Source: Mucilaginibacter sp. MD40 (lineage in GTDB: Bacteria > Bacteroidota > Bacteroidia > Sphingobacteriales > Sphingobacteriaceae). Taken from it: a stretch of 64,000 nucleotides of DNA. Within the stretch, counting starts at the first letter, position 1; the number at the start of each line of letters is the position of its first letter. The translations under genes and the position numbers were made by a program. This document shows positions 1 through 7,936 of the stretch, one piece after another. Location: contig NZ_NRSW01000001.1 of assembly GCF_002288635.1 (NCBI RefSeq), positions 3,119,852 through 3,183,851 of the forward strand. The letters run 5' to 3'. The notes beneath the pieces are model-generated. The model made no database searches. It was not told where the DNA came from and saw only the letters and a program-made list of their open reading frames with translations.

Positions 1-140
1 GTAAACGCGGAAAAGAAGATATGAGTGAGCGTGAACGCAAAAAACTGGATAATTTTTACGCACAGAAATATTCATTGTGGCTCGATCTGAAAATTATAAT
101 CGGTACCGTGCCCGCCTTGTTCCAGAAAGAGAAAGTATAA
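1..140 (+). CDS. C-terminal end of a polyprenyl-phosphate sugar transferase (partial)
   Basis: Forty-five codons of a gene that begins before the window; frame 3 is open from the left edge to TAA at 138-140. The tail contains LDNFYAQKYSLWLDLKI, which matches the conserved end of bacterial sugar transferases (WcaJ/WbaP type, PF02397), where a Tyr/Ser-Leu-Trp-Leu-Asp stretch precedes the last amphipathic helix. In the family this integral membrane enzyme moves a sugar-1-phosphate to undecaprenyl phosphate and starts a polysaccharide repeat unit. The next gene starts 4 bases downstream, so it leads into the exopolysaccharide operon. Only the tail is visible, so sugar specificity cannot be judged. 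Confidence 0.8.
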   Translation, partial: KRGKEDMSERERKKLDNFYAQKYSLWLDLKIIIGTVPALFQKEKV

Positions 141-144
141 ATTT

Positions 145-828
145 ATGAAAGCAAAATTTACTCTACTAAGTATACTCCTGATCATATCACTATCAGTAAC
201 AAGGGTAAGCGCTCAGCAGGAATCTTTTTTAACCGAAGTTAACTATGCGTATCTGGACAAGTTGATAGCCACAGCTAAAAAGAACTACCCGGAAGTAAAA
301 GCCAGGCAAGCCGCCATAAATGCGGCAAAAGCTACCTTAAATCAATCAAAAGTAGCATGGCTGGACGCTTTTACCGCATCGTATATTTATAGCCCTCGCA
401 ACGCCCTTAACCTGGTAAACCCTACCATATTTAATGGCTACCAGTTAAGCATATCTATCAACTTAGGTACATTTTTGGCTAAACCCTTCGCTACCAGGGC
501 GGCGAGGGAAAATGTAAATATTGCCATGTATCAGCAACAACAATACAACCTGAATATTGAAGCCGTTGTAAAACGCCTTTACTATGCATACCTTGAGGCA
601 CAAGCCGATCTGCGCAACCGTTCGCGCGCGGTTACTGATGGCGAAATAGCCGTAAAGCAATTAAAATACACTTTTCAAAAAGGCGAAACATCCTTTCATG
701 ATTACAATGAGGCTTTAACAAGCTTATACAATCAAAACTCTTTTAAGGTGGTAACAGAACTTAATGTATTAACCGCTAAGGCAAATTTGGAAGAATACCT
801 GGGCGTTAAATTAGAAGATATTAAATAA
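145..828 (+). CDS. Short TolC-like outer-membrane export protein
   Basis: 227 residues with a signal peptide of about 24 residues (hydrophobic core then VSAQ). The rest has the periodicity of the TolC/OEP family: an early helix with YPEVKARQAAINAAKA, a middle beta-like part (FNGYQLSISINLGTF), then long helices with RLYYAYLEAQADLRNRSRAV and a final LTAKANLEEYLGVKL that is typical of outer-membrane efflux proteins. Normal TolC proteins are about 430-490 residues and hold two such repeats; this one holds only one. It sits 4 bases after the sugar transferase and its stop overlaps the next start (TAATG), so it is translationally coupled to the Wzz-like gene. Inference: outer-membrane exit or periplasmic scaffold for the exopolysaccharide. 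Confidence is good for the family and modest for the role. Confidence 0.78.
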   Translation: MKAKFTLLSILLIISLSVTRVSAQQESFLTEVNYAYLDKLIATAKKNYPEVKARQAAINAAKATLNQSKVAWLDAFTASYIYSPRNALNLVNPTIFNGYQLSISINLGTFLAKPFATRAARENVNIAMYQQQQYNLNIEAVVKRLYYAYLEAQADLRNRSRAVTDGEIAVKQLKYTFQKGETSFHDYNEALTSLYNQNSFKVVTELNVLTAKANLEEYLGVKLEDIK

Positions 829-2978
829 TGGAGTTAGGTAATTTTTTTAAACTGCTGTGGAAACGCCGCCTGCTGCTCATCATTATACCATTGGTTACCA
901 TTGTTGTAGCCTTTTTTGCTGTTAAGAACCTTCCGGACAAGTACATTTCAAGCTCGCAGATCGCTACGGGTATTGTTGACCAATCCCGCCAGCTGCTGGA
1001 TACAGACCCTACCCGCTCTTCCAGAGAGCAGTCTATAGCTCATGAGTTTAGTAATCTCATTGAGATTATGAAACTAAAAACGCTCCTTAACCAGGTTTCA
1101 TACCAGTTAATGCTGCATGATCTTACCAATTCCTATCCTTTTAAACCGGAAAGCAAGCTGTTTAAAACCATGAACCCGGCGGCCAGAAAACACGCTATAA
1201 TGGTTTTTAAAGACAAAATAAGTAAAAGACAGCCCCTATCCTACTACAATAAAGACGAAAACGGCCTTAACGGTTTGCTCCGCTCCATGGGCTATGATGA
1301 CCGTTCGCTTACAAAAAGCCTGTACGTTATCAGGGACGAGGATAGCGATTTTATTACGGTGGGTTATGAGTCTGAAAACCCACAGCTTTCGGCTTTTGTG
1401 GTAAACACCCTTTGCAGTGAGTTTATTGACTACTACACCAATACCGTTCATAAAAATGAAACAGACGCGGTAAACTATCTGGCCAAGTTACTTGACGAAA
1501 AACGCAGGATATTAAACACTAAAACAGCACAGCTGCAAAATTATAAGATCCAGAACGGCATCCTGAACCTGGATGAGCAATCCAAATCGATCTTCGACCA
1601 GATCATGGTTTTTAATGATCGTAAGCAACAGGCAGAGAAGGATGTGGTCTCATACACCGGCGCTATACGTGGCTTAAATAACAAATTTACCCCAAAAGAA
1701 CGCGGTTACCTGGAATCGGCTGTTGCCAAGTACAACCAGGCTATTACCAACACTCAGGATCAGTTACACATCCTGAATGACCGTTATGTACGCAGCGGTT
1801 TCGACCCTAAATTAAAAATCGCGCTTGACTCACTATCAAACAGGTTGACTACGCAGATCAACCAAACATCTGATAAATACATCAGCAGCCCGTTGACCGG
1901 TAAAGATGAATTAGTAAGGCAAAAAATAGGACTGGAAGTTAACCGCGACATGGCCCAGAACAGTATACGCGCCATTAACCGCAGCTTGGATGAATTAAAT
2001 GCCAAATTCAAAAGCCTTGTGCCTTTTGATGCACGGGTAAAGACTTATAATTATGATATTGATATAGCCAGTAAAGAATATCTGGATGTTTTAAACAAGT
2101 ACAACCAAACCAACCTGCAGTCAACCTTTTCAATTAAACTGCGCCAGGTTGAACCCGCCATGCCTGAAACAGCCGAGCCTTCTAAAAAGATGCTGCTAAC
2201 CGTTGTAGCCGGTGTGGTAGCTTTTGTGCTATGCGTGGTGGTGCTGTTTATAGGCTGGTTTTTTGATGATACCATTAAAGAGCCTAATGACTTGGTTAAA
2301 CGTACCCACCTTCCGCTGCTTAGCCACCTTAATGCAATAGAAGGAACATTAGACCTGCGTAAACTATGGGATGTTGAAAACCGCGACAGGATGCGTTTAT
2401 TTAAAGAGCTTACAAGAGCGTTGCGTTTTGAGATAGACCAGGAACTGCGCGGCGAAAAGGTACTGGCTATTACCAGTTTAGTTAATAATGAAGGTAAATC
2501 TGTTATTGGGATAAGCCTGGCCTACTCCTATGCCATGATCAACAAAAAAGTATTATTGATTGACGGCAATTTTGACCACCCTACCATAACGGAAGTAGCG
2601 CAGCCCAAGACCTATATCGAAGATTATTTTAAGAACAATCCTGATAATTATGCTTCTTTAAATACTACCACCAACGTAATAGGTAACCATGGCGGTGATG
2701 TAACCCTGCTTGAACTAAGCGACGAAAACTATATCCGTTCGCGCTTTAACGAGCTGAAGATGAATTATGATATGATCATTATTGAAACGCCCCCGCTTTC
2801 AACACTTAACAAATCAAAGGAATGGATATTGTTCGCGAACAAAGTGATAGCCATTTTTGAAAGCAATAAGGGCATAGCTAAATCGCAGAAAGATAATATT
2901 GATTATTTACGCAACCTGAATAACAAATTCGCGGGGTGGGTTTTAAACAAGACCGATCCGGCTGCCGAGAAGTTTTAA
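828..2978 (+). CDS. Wzz/GumC-like polysaccharide co-polymerase with BY-kinase-like domain
   Basis: 716 residues. Residues 1-35 are a Wzz-type start (FFKLLWKRR followed by a membrane helix). Residues about 200-420 are coiled-coil rich and periplasmic; a second membrane helix lies near 455-478. The C-terminal part (about 520-716) resembles the bacterial tyrosine kinase/MinD-like fold. A Walker-A-like NNEGKSV lies near 553-559, a Walker A'-like VLLIDGNFDHP near 575, and a Walker-B-like DMIIIETPP near 647. In active BY-kinases the A' motif is usually IDxDxR and Walker B ends in D, not E. A tyrosine-rich C-terminal tail is also usual; here the protein ends AAEKF with no Tyr cluster. It is therefore probably a chain-length regulator with a nucleotide-binding or regulatory domain rather than an active autokinase. 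Coupled to the TolC-like gene by overlapping stop and start. Confidence 0.85.
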   Translation: MELGNFFKLLWKRRLLLIIIPLVTIVVAFFAVKNLPDKYISSSQIATGIVDQSRQLLDTDPTRSSREQSIAHEFSNLIEIMKLKTLLNQVSYQLMLHDLTNSYPFKPESKLFKTMNPAARKHAIMVFKDKISKRQPLSYYNKDENGLNGLLRSMGYDDRSLTKSLYVIRDEDSDFITVGYESENPQLSAFVVNTLCSEFIDYYTNTVHKNETDAVNYLAKLLDEKRRILNTKTAQLQNYKIQNGILNLDEQSKSIFDQIMVFNDRKQQAEKDVVSYTGAIRGLNNKFTPKERGYLESAVAKYNQAITNTQDQLHILNDRYVRSGFDPKLKIALDSLSNRLTTQINQTSDKYISSPLTGKDELVRQKIGLEVNRDMAQNSIRAINRSLDELNAKFKSLVPFDARVKTYNYDIDIASKEYLDVLNKYNQTNLQSTFSIKLRQVEPAMPETAEPSKKMLLTVVAGVVAFVLCVVVLFIGWFFDDTIKEPNDLVKRTHLPLLSHLNAIEGTLDLRKLWDVENRDRMRLFKELTRALRFEIDQELRGEKVLAITSLVNNEGKSVIGISLAYSYAMINKKVLLIDGNFDHPTITEVAQPKTYIEDYFKNNPDNYASLNTTTNVIGNHGGDVTLLELSDENYIRSRFNELKMNYDMIIIETPPLSTLNKSKEWILFANKVIAIFESNKGIAKSQKDNIDYLRNLNNKFAGWVLNKTDPAAEKF

Positions 2979-3010
2979 TAAGGCTATATTTGTTACCACC
3001 TGTATTGTAT

Positions 3011-3157
3011 ATGCCAATAAAGCCTCAACATATTGCCGAAAGCAGCAACGATGAGTTTGCACACCTTACGCCGTTGCAGCAACGCACACGCAAAGCAGCT
3101 ATTGTTCTGGCTTTTATCGGGGTGTTTGTTTGGGCGGTTAAAATCCTGTTCTTGTAA
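3011..3157 (+). CDS. Small tail-anchored membrane protein in the exopolysaccharide operon
   Basis: 48 residues, 32 bases after the Wzz-like gene and 6 bases before the polymerase gene. The first half is polar (AESSNDEFAHLTPLQQRTRK) and the second is one hydrophobic helix (AAIVLAFIGVFVWAVKILFL) running to the C-terminus. A longer reading with an upstream ATG at 2936 would overlap the Wzz-like gene by about 40 bases and add residues that look like shadow coding, so I chose the ATG at 3011. I do not recognise a family. Its tight position between two core polysaccharide genes suggests a small accessory subunit; this is inference only. Confidence 0.55.
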   Translation: MPIKPQHIAESSNDEFAHLTPLQQRTRKAAIVLAFIGVFVWAVKILFL

Positions 3158-3163
3158 AGCGCA

Positions 3164-4675
3164 ATGATGTTGAATAGGCAGGTACAAATAAGCAATGTTA
3201 TAAGCGGCTTTTACAGAAAGCTAATTACTGGAAAACTCTCCACACTCACCTTAATACTGCTTTTTTTGCCCATAGCCATAATCATCGCTATGGCTATTGC
3301 ATTTGGCGGCTTTATCGCGGCAGGTGCTATACTGGCAATTGCCATAGGCATACCTTTGGTATTGGCCATAATAGCCTACCCTATCTTTGGTATAGCGGTT
3401 TTCATGTTCTTATCTTTCTTTCTCAATTACCTGTCAGAACCGCTGCCGCCTGCAACACCAACCGGTATTATACTGGATGTAATGACCTATCTGCTTATTT
3501 TTGGCTTCCTGCTGAAATTTAAGTTCGATAAAGATTGGAGTTACTTTAAAACGCCTATCAGTTACTGGATACTGGTATGGCTGGCATACAACTTTTTTGA
3601 GGCCATTAACCCCGCCTCGCCTTCTATACTGGCATGGGTGTATACCGTGCGTACAGTAGCTTTTATTATGCTCATGTACTTTATTTTTGTTTTCCAGATA
3701 CGTACCCGGGCTACTATAAAGTTTCTGTTTAAACTTTGGCTGCTTTTGGCTTTACTATCAGCTATTTCCGGCTTTCAGCAGGAAAATTTTGGACTGCTTC
3801 CAATGGAGAAGACCTGGTACTACCAAGATCCGGTACGTTTGAGTTTCCTGTACATTAACGGGCACCTGCGCAAGGTGGCTATCTATCCCGATCCGGTTAC
3901 TTTTGCCTACAATATGGTAGTGGCTGCTTTACTGTGCCTGTGCCTCATCTTTACCAGGATCAAAACTTATAAAAAGGTATTACTCGGTATAGCCATACTG
4001 TTTTTCTTTTTGGTGATGCTTTACTCGGGTACCAGGGGCGCGTATGTGTTACCTCCTGCTGCCCTGGCGTTGCTCGCGGTAATGAATTATAACAAAAAGG
4101 TACTCATCACCGTTGGTGCAGCCGGGCTGGTACTGGCCGGGCTGATATTTATGCCTACATCAAACCAGTTTATTAAACGTTTCCAGACAGCGTTTCGCCC
4201 TTCGGATGACGCGTCCTTTAACGTTAGGGCCGAAAACCAGCGGCGTATAAAACCATATATCCTATCGCACCCTATCGGGGGCGGTTTGGGCTCGGTGGGT
4301 ATATGGGGAAGGCGTTTCGCGCCCAATTCCTTTCTGGCTAAATTCCCGCCGGACAGCGGTTATGTACGTGTAGCCGTTGAGATGGGGTACATAGGGCTTA
4401 TCCTCTTTTGTACGCTGATGTTTGTTATCCTTAAAACGGGTATCAACAACTATTTTTTAATACAGGACCCCGAACTCAAAATGTATTGTTTGGCCATGGT
4501 GCTCATTATATTTGTGTTTAATATTGGTAATTATCCACAACAGGCCCTGGTGCAGTACCCGTCAAATATTTTGTTTTATCTTGCCTGCGCGTTATTAAAT
4601 GTAACCTTAAGGCTTGACAAACAGGAAAGGGAAAAAAACAACGCGCAAACAATTATTCCGGCAAACGCAGGTTAA
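3164..4675 (+). CDS. O-antigen ligase / Wzy-like polymerase, polytopic membrane protein
   Basis: 503 residues with about ten to twelve hydrophobic helices, for example residues 23-75, 90-115 and 270-330, and a cluster at the C-terminus. A large central loop contains GAYVLPP and later RAENQRRIKPYILSHP..GGGLGSVG. The short R..P...H.. GGG loop is the pattern of the Wzy_C/O-antigen ligase family (PF04932), which links or polymerises polysaccharide repeat units at the outer face of the inner membrane. It lies between the co-polymerase and an acyltransferase, as expected of a Wzy-dependent locus. Polymerase and ligase cannot be told apart from sequence alone. Two consecutive ATGs at 3164 and 3167 make the exact start uncertain by one codon. 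Confidence 0.82.
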   Translation: MMLNRQVQISNVISGFYRKLITGKLSTLTLILLFLPIAIIIAMAIAFGGFIAAGAILAIAIGIPLVLAIIAYPIFGIAVFMFLSFFLNYLSEPLPPATPTGIILDVMTYLLIFGFLLKFKFDKDWSYFKTPISYWILVWLAYNFFEAINPASPSILAWVYTVRTVAFIMLMYFIFVFQIRTRATIKFLFKLWLLLALLSAISGFQQENFGLLPMEKTWYYQDPVRLSFLYINGHLRKVAIYPDPVTFAYNMVVAALLCLCLIFTRIKTYKKVLLGIAILFFFLVMLYSGTRGAYVLPPAALALLAVMNYNKKVLITVGAAGLVLAGLIFMPTSNQFIKRFQTAFRPSDDASFNVRAENQRRIKPYILSHPIGGGLGSVGIWGRRFAPNSFLAKFPPDSGYVRVAVEMGYIGLILFCTLMFVILKTGINNYFLIQDPELKMYCLAMVLIIFVFNIGNYPQQALVQYPSNILFYLACALLNVTLRLDKQEREKNNAQTIIPANAG

Positions 4676-4685
4676 TACAAACAGT

Positions 4686-5300
4686 ATGTCGTTACTATCC
4701 ATTGTAAAATCAAACCCTCGTTTAAAAAAGCTCGTTCACTGGATGATCGTTACGCCCGGACGTGCTACCCCCCGTTTGTGGGTACGCTGGTTTGTAACGC
4801 CTTTTTACCATCACAGGGGCAGGCATTCAACCGTAAGTTTCAGCGCCCGGCTTGACGTTTTTCCGTTTAATAAGTTCTCATTAGGCGAACATAGCGCTGT
4901 TGAAAGCTTTTCGGTGATCAACAACGGTGTAGGCGATATTATTATAGGTCACCACACCGGCATAGGTTTACGAAATACGCTTATAGGCCCGGTTACATTG
5001 GGCAATTATGTTACCTTAGCGCAAAACATAACACTCTCCGGCCTTAACCATGGCTTTGAGGATATACACACCCCTATACGCCTGCAAAAAGTAATTACCA
5101 AACAAATTACCGTTTGCGATGATGTGTGGATAGGATCAAATTGTGTAATAACAGCCGGTGTTACCATTGGTAAACACTCGGTTATAGGTGCGGGCAGCGT
5201 AGTTACAAAAGATATCCCCGAATACTGCGTGGCGTTGGGTAACCCGGCCAGGGTAATTAAAAAATATAATTTTGAAACAGGTAACTGGGACAGAGTTTAA
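4686..5300 (+). CDS. Left-handed beta-helix (hexapeptide) acyltransferase
   Basis: 204 residues from the ATG at 4686. A longer frame opens at 4614 inside the polymerase gene, but its extra residues are highly basic and unlike the family, and the ATG at 4686 gives a normal 10-base gap. From about residue 60 the sequence shows hexapeptide repeats ([LIV]-G-x4), ending in VTIGKHSVIGAGSVVTKDIP and GNPARVIKKY, the standard C-terminal pattern of the WcaF/Maa/VatD-like acetyltransferases. NHGFEDI supplies the expected catalytic-site histidine. The family O- or N-acetylates sugars with acetyl-CoA, so it probably decorates the polysaccharide repeat unit. Substrate unknown. Confidence 0.86.
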   Translation: MSLLSIVKSNPRLKKLVHWMIVTPGRATPRLWVRWFVTPFYHHRGRHSTVSFSARLDVFPFNKFSLGEHSAVESFSVINNGVGDIIIGHHTGIGLRNTLIGPVTLGNYVTLAQNITLSGLNHGFEDIHTPIRLQKVITKQITVCDDVWIGSNCVITAGVTIGKHSVIGAGSVVTKDIPEYCVALGNPARVIKKYNFETGNWDRV

Positions 5301-5314
5301 ACGTATACATACTA

Positions 5315-6658
5315 ATGCCCATTGTAAACAAGCTGATTAACAAGCATACCATATCGCTGGCTACCAATGCCGCAATGCCGGTTATTGGTATGCTTGTGCT
5401 GTCGTTAATGGCGCATAACTTATCTACTGCAGAATTCGGCAATTATATTTTCCTGTTAATTAGCATTTTACTTGCCGATACCTTCAGGAATGGGTTTGTG
5501 CAAACCTCGCTTATTAAGTTTTACGCCGGTACCAATAAACAAACAGCTGCAGAGGTGGCCGGTTCAGCTTGGTACATAGGCATTATACAAACATTGGTAT
5601 TTGTTGGTATTGATACCATTGTTTACTTTGTATACCGTAGTAAAACTCCTGATGTTGAAACAACCATACAATGGTTTGGTATTATTTACATTACCACGCT
5701 GCCCGGAGCAATAGCATCATATATTTTGCAGGCCGAAGAAAAATTTGGCCGCATGCTTATTCTCCAGCTCATTAACCAGGGCTTATTCCTCATTTTTATA
5801 CTTGGCCTCATATTTACCCGGCAAATAAGCTTTCAAACAGCTGTATACGCTTATTTTGCGGGCAGCGCCATTACGTCACTATTTTCCATCTTTAATGGCT
5901 GGTCAAAAATAAAAGCCATTAGGTTCAGGACAAACAAAACTGCACGTAAACTCGCTCACTTTGGTAAATATAGTGTGGGCACATCCATCAGTTCCTATTT
6001 GCTGAGGAGTTCGGACACCTTTATCATTAAGCTGATGTTTAACCCTGCCCTGCTGGCGGTGTATTACATTCCACAGCGTTTAATGGAAGTTTTTGAGATC
6101 CCGATGCGCGCGGGTGTGGCCACCGCCCTGCCCGAACTTTCGGCGGCGGTACACAAAGGCGACGAAGAAAACGTTGCCCGCATAATGAAAAGATACGCAG
6201 GCATGCTTACAGTAGCACTTATCCCCATAGCAATAGTGGCGTTTTTACTGGCTCAGTTTGTTATTGTGTTGTTGTTTGGTAAACAGTATCACGAAACCGA
6301 AGCGGTAAATATTTTCAGGTTGTTTATGTGTTATGTAATGCTGATGCCGATAGATCGTTTTTTTGGCATAACGCTGGATATCATTAATAAGCCTCACCTT
6401 AACATGCTTAAGGTAATTATTATGCTGGTGGTAAACGTAGCCGGTGATTTTATAGGTATATGGCTTTTTCATAGCCTTTATGCTGTTGCAATTGCTTCGC
6501 TTTTCACATTCTTTTCAGGAGTGATATTTGGCTATATCGCTTTAAAAAAACATCTTAAATTTACTATCAGAGATATTTTTAGCCTGGGCTGGCAAGAAAT
6601 TAAAACCGTGGTGAATAACCTGCTTGAAAAATCGAACACCGAAAAACACGAGGTATAA
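5315..6658 (+). CDS. Wzx-like polysaccharide flippase (MOP superfamily)
   Basis: 447 residues with about twelve to fourteen membrane helices spread over the length and short loops. The start (LINKHTISLATNAAMPVIGMLVLSLMAHNLSTAEFGNYIF) is typical of the Polysacc_synt family, where A-x-x-L-x-x-x-x-F/Y-G marks the first helix pair. The family moves lipid-linked repeat units across the inner membrane. It starts 14 bases after the acyltransferase and stops 3 bases before the glycosyltransferase, so it belongs to the same operon and complements the Wzy-like and Wzz-like proteins upstream. Assignment to the flippase family is firm; the substrate is inferred. Confidence 0.86.
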   Translation: MPIVNKLINKHTISLATNAAMPVIGMLVLSLMAHNLSTAEFGNYIFLLISILLADTFRNGFVQTSLIKFYAGTNKQTAAEVAGSAWYIGIIQTLVFVGIDTIVYFVYRSKTPDVETTIQWFGIIYITTLPGAIASYILQAEEKFGRMLILQLINQGLFLIFILGLIFTRQISFQTAVYAYFAGSAITSLFSIFNGWSKIKAIRFRTNKTARKLAHFGKYSVGTSISSYLLRSSDTFIIKLMFNPALLAVYYIPQRLMEVFEIPMRAGVATALPELSAAVHKGDEENVARIMKRYAGMLTVALIPIAIVAFLLAQFVIVLLFGKQYHETEAVNIFRLFMCYVMLMPIDRFFGITLDIINKPHLNMLKVIIMLVVNVAGDFIGIWLFHSLYAVAIASLFTFFSGVIFGYIALKKHLKFTIRDIFSLGWQEIKTVVNNLLEKSNTEKHEV

Positions 6659-6661
6659 ATT

Positions 6662-7849
6662 ATGGCTGTTATTACGCTTATTCTATCCATCATCTTCACG
6701 CTGATATTTATATACCTGGGTATATACAGCCTTTACCTGTTCGTTTTTTCGGTATTGGGTAAGTTAATTAAACTACGTGTCCCCCCTGCTGCTACCAGCT
6801 ACAGCAAATTTGTTATTTACATCTGTGCGTATAAAGAGGATGAGATCATCCTGCACTCGGCCGCGGAGGCTTTAAAGATCGATTATCCAAAAGATAAGTT
6901 TCATGTGTGCGTTATTGCCGATTCCATGCAGCCCGAAACTATTGTAAAGCTAAAAGCGATGCCTTTGCAGGTGGTTGAGGTAGTATTCGAAAGCAGTACA
7001 AAATCAAAAGCGTTACATGCCGCCATCGCAGCTACGCATGATGATTTTGATGCCGCGGTAGTTTTTGATATTGATAATATAGCCGCGCCCGATTACCTGC
7101 ACCAGATAAACAACTACCTGCATGATGGTAACCGTGTAATACAGGGTCACCGCGTGGCTAAAAACACCGAAACACCGGTAGCTATACTTGACGCGATCAG
7201 CGAAGAGATCAACAATCATATTTTCCGCAAGGCGCAGCAGGTTTTTAAACTATCTGCTGCCATCATTGGCTCAGGCATGGTGTTGGAATACAAGCTGTTT
7301 AAAGAAACCATGGCCCAGATAGATGCTGTTGGAGGCTTTGATAAGGAAATGGGCCTGGTACTTACCCGGCAGAAGATTCATGTAAACTATGCGGATAAGG
7401 CTTATGTATTTGACGAAAAGGTAAGTAATCCCGAAGTTTTTAAAAAGCAGCGCAGGCGCTGGTTATCGGCACAGTTTAACCTGCTTAAAACTTATGGGTT
7501 AACGGGTTTTAAAGAACTGTTTGTGCATGGCAATTTCGACTACTTCAACGAAATATATCAAACTGCCATACTTCCCCGCATACTCATGCTGGGCCTTATG
7601 CCCTTTATGTTGTTTGTATCAATTTTGCTACCTGGTATAGGGCCAGGTTGGCAATTATGGCTTGGTGCCACGCTTTGCTGTTATATTGGTATATTAGTTG
7701 CAATACCTTCGTCGTTCTTTAACAGCAAACTGCTTGGGGCTGTCATGCGTATCCCGCTGATATTCTTTACCATGTTTGCATTGTTGTTTAAATTAAAGGG
7801 CGCAAACAAAAAATTTATCCATACTCCGCACAGTACAGGCACCAAATAA
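6662..7849 (+). CDS. Membrane glycosyltransferase, family 2
   Basis: 395 residues. A membrane helix at 1-30 is followed by a GT-A domain: the metal-binding DxD-like motif appears as VFDIDN near residue 136, and QRRRW near 260 is the Q-x-x-R-W signature of processive or membrane-bound GT2 enzymes of the cellulose-synthase/hyaluronan-synthase type. At least three membrane helices close the protein (about 295-385). The acidic residues usual in the acceptor 'ED' motif are replaced in GFDKEMGLVL, so the catalytic base is not obvious. Last glycosyltransferase of the operon, 3 bases after the flippase. Probably adds a sugar to the lipid-linked repeat unit or builds a linear glycan. Confidence 0.85.
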   Translation: MAVITLILSIIFTLIFIYLGIYSLYLFVFSVLGKLIKLRVPPAATSYSKFVIYICAYKEDEIILHSAAEALKIDYPKDKFHVCVIADSMQPETIVKLKAMPLQVVEVVFESSTKSKALHAAIAATHDDFDAAVVFDIDNIAAPDYLHQINNYLHDGNRVIQGHRVAKNTETPVAILDAISEEINNHIFRKAQQVFKLSAAIIGSGMVLEYKLFKETMAQIDAVGGFDKEMGLVLTRQKIHVNYADKAYVFDEKVSNPEVFKKQRRRWLSAQFNLLKTYGLTGFKELFVHGNFDYFNEIYQTAILPRILMLGLMPFMLFVSILLPGIGPGWQLWLGATLCCYIGILVAIPSSFFNSKLLGAVMRIPLIFFTMFALLFKLKGANKKFIHTPHSTGTK

Positions 7850-7936
7850 TCCTATTTATTGTTGCGTTTCGCGGTTGGGACAAATGTGAACGGGGAATTT
7901 AGTACCCAATAAGTTATTATACGGCATCAATACACA

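Noticed and set aside
2936..3157. Longer 73-codon version of the small membrane protein
   Set aside because: The extra N-terminal residues overlap the upstream gene in another frame; the ATG at 3011 fits better.
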